The position numbers and the translations under genes were made by a program. Positions 28,801 through 31,800 of a DNA stretch of 31,800 bases are shown here, in pieces. Source of the stretch: a virus; IMG/VR virus record IMGVR_UViG_3300042549_007292, positions 1 through 31,800 of that record. One strand, 5' to 3'. Within the stretch, counting starts at the first letter, position 1; every line of letters begins with the position of its first letter. Under the pieces are notes generated by a model. It was not told the origin of the DNA. It did no database searches and saw nothing but the letters and a program-made list of their open reading frames with translations.

Positions 28801-29059
28801 GTTAAGAGATAATTATTTCTCTAAATATACTCATAACTATGATTTAAATGATTATATAAGACTTATTAAATTCTTTGATAATTCATTATTTAAAATGATT
28901 AAAGATTTCACTCCAGCGCGTGCTGGTTTAGCTTCAGGTATAGTAATAAAACCTACATTATTAGAAAGATATAGGTATCCACAACCTAAAGTTAATACAC
29001 AAAGTACAATTGCTTTTGTAGGAAGTCCGACCTCAAAAATACTTAACATACCAAACTAA
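25865..29059 (+). CDS. Large tail protein with LamG-like domain, 1064 aa
   Basis: Residues about 1-540 are repetitive beta and Asn/Ser-rich. The segment IYHNLPILLKKKGTVEGLRM (about 541-560), followed by LLNIYGIP, resembles the LP-x-L-x-x-KGT-x-x-GL-x-x-L-x-x-YG motif of P2 gpI-type tail proteins, which attach fibres to baseplates. A LamG/concanavalin-like beta sandwich follows (about 580-800, with SIEFRFKTFG, WWSVLLTRND and FQEIRFYHN), suggesting carbohydrate binding on the host surface. The C-terminus is helical. It likely links the baseplate to receptor-binding parts. Confidence 0.82.
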   Translation: MERIINIQNVDPNTLQLQNYSPEDESLISNFTEQDIIFNPSEDYIEYFVLDLNQNILFSNIAGYPNFKLRDNLVTIDPQNDLELQGYTEGQYYTIYNFLKRKLSSNISSTFYIQDISSDRTELRLNTTQISNTDVVDLTIQLSNDIANSTGTYLDFYLDFGDNKLIIANNIALDNNNPTDPTVLIKLYEALPEEFTFNSQCWVVEQIAESQAYQIELTTIFSLEEQYNYISGPNFNLDLQDQINNSTPYTNKNALQSNISLLGSGSLLYQINSLLVEKGIEINIDYTDYSQFIHFSSAQTRLENFYYKLSLIEQYNNNASYSNSGLPLNLYTSDSQIIWQNKINEIITGFDGYEYYLYYESGSYTWPKTNSIYPYINASTTSTPALNWFTTQSLSASLYDRDNVDALINTIPNYLLDDSNNDQYRLFTQMVGQNFDNIWIYLKDITNKFDADNRLNYGISKDIVAQAIRDLGVKIYQNNFSSNDLYSALLGITPTGDLFNLPYITGSLPTPTGYEYINTFITASATGSLEPVDDVNKEIYKRIYHNLPILLKKKGTVEGLRMLLNIYGIPDTILRINEFGGKSYENHSWDNFVDQFNYAFTTTASGWVDVTLPGITYFTSSNLQSIEFRFKTFGIPESTQYSQSIAQISNVFHLGLQYTGSGYSTASYSGSIPSSYNQYGTLIYRDLINTTKSASVYLPFFNGEWWSVLLTRNDSSSKVDLYVKNNIYSGYDGSQIGFRASSSFSGSEVWVTGSDSRNFYLSQTQPTFNPGGLGSTYKKFSGSFQEIRFYHNILDESKFNNYVMNPYSIEGNTLEGSDNSFNQLFFRAPLGSVLDNDITMVGRTSIHPSITQYPVTESFGNGSNYTLGGTFTFEPNYETIYQDQFTSGIKNSVSEKIRIVDTILPSGNTLSQYISIQQNSPTNEQFIKDINYVEAAFSPQDEVNDDIISQLGYFNIGSYIGDPRYLISGSLNYYPDFNKLRDNYFSKYTHNYDLNDYIRLIKFFDNSLFKMIKDFTPARAGLASGIVIKPTLLERYRYPQPKVNTQSTIAFVGSPTSKILNIPN

Positions 29060-31800
29060 TGCCGTTACAAGATATAACAATAACTGGATCAATAGGTAGT
29101 ATAGCTACTCAATCATACGGACAGAGAACTTATATTTCTTCTACTGATGAACAATCATTTCCTATAGAACATATTACAGGAAGTGATGCTAAAGCATGGC
29201 CAAATTTTTCTCCAGGTACAAACTATACTGTAGATTTAGTAGTAAATGTTACTCAATCATGGTCTGGTTCTAATGTTACTTCATTAGGAATAGTTCCTTA
29301 TACCCATGATACAATGGAGGAATTTATTAATGGAGAATTTAGTGGATCTAATTATATTGTAAGTGATGGAAATTTAAATGATGCTCAAAGTGAACAATTT
29401 TTAACTGTTGGTACTACACCTACAAGTTATAGTATGTTTCCCTATTCTACAGGTTATACTGATGCAGTATTTAATTCATCAACTGCTTCTTTAGATTTAT
29501 TTTTAGATAGAAGAACTGTCCCATCTAATGGACAATTTTTAATGCATTATAATGTTTATACTTACACAGAAGTTCCACCAACATATAATATAAAAGAAAT
29601 TGATTATATTAAAGTAGCTAGAATAGATCAAGAAGGTAAAAATAATACTTTATCATTACAAGAATTAATACAATTTATTTGGACAGATAATACAGCGGGT
29701 GAAATTAGTTTAGAAGTATTAAACATAACAGAATACCCTACTTATTATTTATATAAAGTTAGATCTAGAACATGGAAAGATCTTATATATTATGCTGATG
29801 ATAATGTCTTAAACTATGCTTTCTCAGCCTCATCAGCCGCACCTATGACTGCGTCTTCTAATTTATTTTATTTAAATAATTGGAATGTTATTAATAATTC
29901 TACAGGACAATTCAGTGGTACATTTTATACATTTGCATTAACTCCAAATTGCAATATAATATATACTGCTTCTATAAATATAAGAAACCCAAATACATCA
30001 TCAGTTAATTTTAATTTTGGATTTTGGAGTTCTAATGACTTTACTTCATTTAATCCTATAAAAACTAGTAGTCTTCAAACTCTTGCTTCAGGTGCATCTA
30101 CAACTGTTACTCTAAAAGATACAAGTTATGATCAATTTTATGGACAAACAAGTTATTGGTTAGAGACTAGGGATAATACTCTTCCTCTTATTATTACTAG
30201 TGCTTCTTGGTTATTAACTCAATCTCAAGATCCACAACTATTTACTAGTTCTATAGTTATTGAACCCTATCTATTAAGTACATTTAAAAATAGTGACTAT
30301 GATGTATTAATAAATAATGCTAGTGAAAATGATATTAGTCAAACTCGTCAAAGAGTACTTTATGAAAATGGAGGAACAATTCCTTCAAATTTATCCCAAA
30401 TAAAAGCAGGTATAGCAGAATATGCTGAAATAAATGATTATTTATATAATGCTAAGGCTAACACTACCCCTAGATATACAGGCGTTAGAACAACAAGTCC
30501 AGATTTTAATTTACCATCTCAAAATGGTCTTACTAATGAAGAATTAGCCAATATTAATAACTCCTCAGACTTAATTATAAATAATGGAATACCAAATGTT
30601 GAAAGTACCACAACATATTTTGGGTATTTTACCTCACTAAAAGCTAATTACCCAATACTCAAAGAAACAACATCTCCTGTATTAAAATATTTAATTAGAG
30701 AAGATGGAGAAATATTCAACCCAGCAACAGATGAAGCTACATATTATAATATGGTAGGTTCATTTCCTAGAGGGTCTAAAGCCTATACTAATTTATTATT
30801 TAATACAACCACAATATTTAATTCAACTCAATCTATATTATTATCTGGAGAATCATATACTCCTATATTATATACTATATCTGCTTCTACTCCATCTATA
30901 GCAGCTTGGACTGATAAAATAGATTTTGAGAGTCTTGATGGTGGAACATTTGTTGGTGGTAATCCCCCAAATTATAATCTACGAGTCTTTGGCCTTCCTC
31001 CTACTCCTTTAGTTATTGGATCTACATATAATGCTTTATTAACTACTACTCTTACTTCATATGATTCATCTAGCGGTTGGGATCCTACACCAAATAATCC
31101 AATTCAGCCTCGATATAAATTCAATAATGTACCCCAGACATCAGTTAATATATTATCACAAATTTCAGTATCTTTCCCAGCAAATAGTATAGTTAATTTA
31201 TTCTCAATATGGAATACTACTTTATGGAGTACTTTTGATGGAATAGTTAGTACATCATTAGCCACCTCTGGAGATCAAACTATATCTGTTCCTCCTTGGT
31301 TTAATTCTCCAACAAATCCATTTGTCACACGTAAAGATTTTTCTCTTAAAAAAGATAACTATTTTCCTACAACTGGAGAATATATATATGTGACTGTAAC
31401 TAATAAAGGTCCAAATAATTTAAATACAGCAGGCGGTGCTGGTAATATATATAATAATTTAGTTATATCTACTAATAATGCTATAAACCCAAGTATAGGT
31501 AGTGGAATCTTCTGGCTTACAGGATCAAATAATAGCACTTCCATAACAAGCTCAGAAGCTTTAGGCCAATTTATATTAGGTAATTACAGACAAAAAGATA
31601 TAATAAATTCAGGTTTTGATCCTATAGAATCAACTTGTGATATTATAGTTGGAGATGAAATTAGATTTGAATACGATGAAAATAATACATATAGGATAAT
31701 AGATATTTATCCTACTAGTTCTATTAGTGGATCTGCAATATTTTATTATACTTTAGATAGGATAGTTCCTACTTCACCATCTTTAAATATAAATCATTTT
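29059..31800 (+). CDS. Very large structural protein (C-terminus cut off by window)
   Basis: ATG 29059 overlaps the previous stop by one base, and the frame stays open for 914 codons to the window end. The sequence is rich in Ser, Thr, Asn and Tyr with repeated beta-type blocks such as GSLD/SASLDLFLDRR, FTFALTPNCNIIYTAS and IYTFALTP-like strands, and contains YTLDRIVPTSPS near the edge. Composition fits a tail fibre or peripheral baseplate protein. No enzyme motif seen. Confidence 0.85.
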   Translation, partial: MPLQDITITGSIGSIATQSYGQRTYISSTDEQSFPIEHITGSDAKAWPNFSPGTNYTVDLVVNVTQSWSGSNVTSLGIVPYTHDTMEEFINGEFSGSNYIVSDGNLNDAQSEQFLTVGTTPTSYSMFPYSTGYTDAVFNSSTASLDLFLDRRTVPSNGQFLMHYNVYTYTEVPPTYNIKEIDYIKVARIDQEGKNNTLSLQELIQFIWTDNTAGEISLEVLNITEYPTYYLYKVRSRTWKDLIYYADDNVLNYAFSASSAAPMTASSNLFYLNNWNVINNSTGQFSGTFYTFALTPNCNIIYTASINIRNPNTSSVNFNFGFWSSNDFTSFNPIKTSSLQTLASGASTTVTLKDTSYDQFYGQTSYWLETRDNTLPLIITSASWLLTQSQDPQLFTSSIVIEPYLLSTFKNSDYDVLINNASENDISQTRQRVLYENGGTIPSNLSQIKAGIAEYAEINDYLYNAKANTTPRYTGVRTTSPDFNLPSQNGLTNEELANINNSSDLIINNGIPNVESTTTYFGYFTSLKANYPILKETTSPVLKYLIREDGEIFNPATDEATYYNMVGSFPRGSKAYTNLLFNTTTIFNSTQSILLSGESYTPILYTISASTPSIAAWTDKIDFESLDGGTFVGGNPPNYNLRVFGLPPTPLVIGSTYNALLTTTLTSYDSSSGWDPTPNNPIQPRYKFNNVPQTSVNILSQISVSFPANSIVNLFSIWNTTLWSTFDGIVSTSLATSGDQTISVPPWFNSPTNPFVTRKDFSLKKDNYFPTTGEYIYVTVTNKGPNNLNTAGGAGNIYNNLVISTNNAINPSIGSGIFWLTGSNNSTSITSSEALGQFILGNYRQKDIINSGFDPIESTCDIIVGDEIRFEYDENNTYRIIDIYPTSSISGSAIFYYTLDRIVPTSPSLNINHF

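Noticed and set aside
1-31800. Recoded stop codons, as in some Bacteroidota phages
   Set aside because: All large ORFs, including the 1064-residue one and the 914-codon partial one, read without internal TAG, TGA or TAA, and all three stops are used as real ends.

Overview
The window looks like part of a large tailed (myovirus-type) phage of a Bacteroidota host, joined at its left end to an integron-type cassette array. The host assignment rests on the very AT-rich DNA, A-rich leaders instead of Shine-Dalgarno sites, promoters resembling the Bacteroidota -33/-7 type (TTTG ... TAnnTTTG) and several tiny lipoproteins. All calls come from reading the sequence; no database was searched. The standard genetic code fits every ORF read.

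Region 1 (1-4317) is an array of small plus-strand cassettes. Eleven complete attC-like recombination sites and one unmatched half site separate the ORFs. Each site starts with a (n)TAAC box and ends with a GTTA(n) box around an imperfect inverted repeat. In nine consecutive cassettes the first 8-10 bases of the cassette are the exact reverse complement of the last 8-10 bases before its own downstream TAAC crossover box. This is expected of integron cassettes, whose folded circular attC pairs these two ends. Several cassette ORFs start inside the attC loop and are translated through the crossover point. The array ends in an unmatched half site at 4308-4317, next to a tyrosine recombinase (4370-5173) that lacks the extra segment typical of IntI. 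Either the phage carries an integron-like system, or a prophage has inserted into a chromosomal cassette array.

Region 2 (5.17-15.8 kb) holds many small genes. Most are separate units driven by a repeated 32-bp promoter, TTAGG-N19-TATATTYA, with almost fixed spacing. Its left half often overlaps the stop codon of the gene before. Recognisable products are a RadA/DnaB-like ATPase, two paralogous proteins with three GRP (AT-hook-like) repeats, a caspase-like protein fused in frame to a lipoprotein, and small membrane proteins. The region also has an initiator-type tRNA-Met, four odd tRNA-like elements that share one acceptor end, several hairpins or terminators, and a roughly 300-nt candidate structured RNA.

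Region 3 (15.8-31.8 kb) is the late module. It contains an HD-domain hydrolase, a sigma-like protein resembling T4 late sigma gp55, and then a tightly packed, mostly overlapping operon for baseplate and tail: gp5-like hub, gp25-like wedge, gp6/J-like wedge, a 1064-residue tail protein with a LamG-like domain, and a very large structural gene that runs off the right edge.
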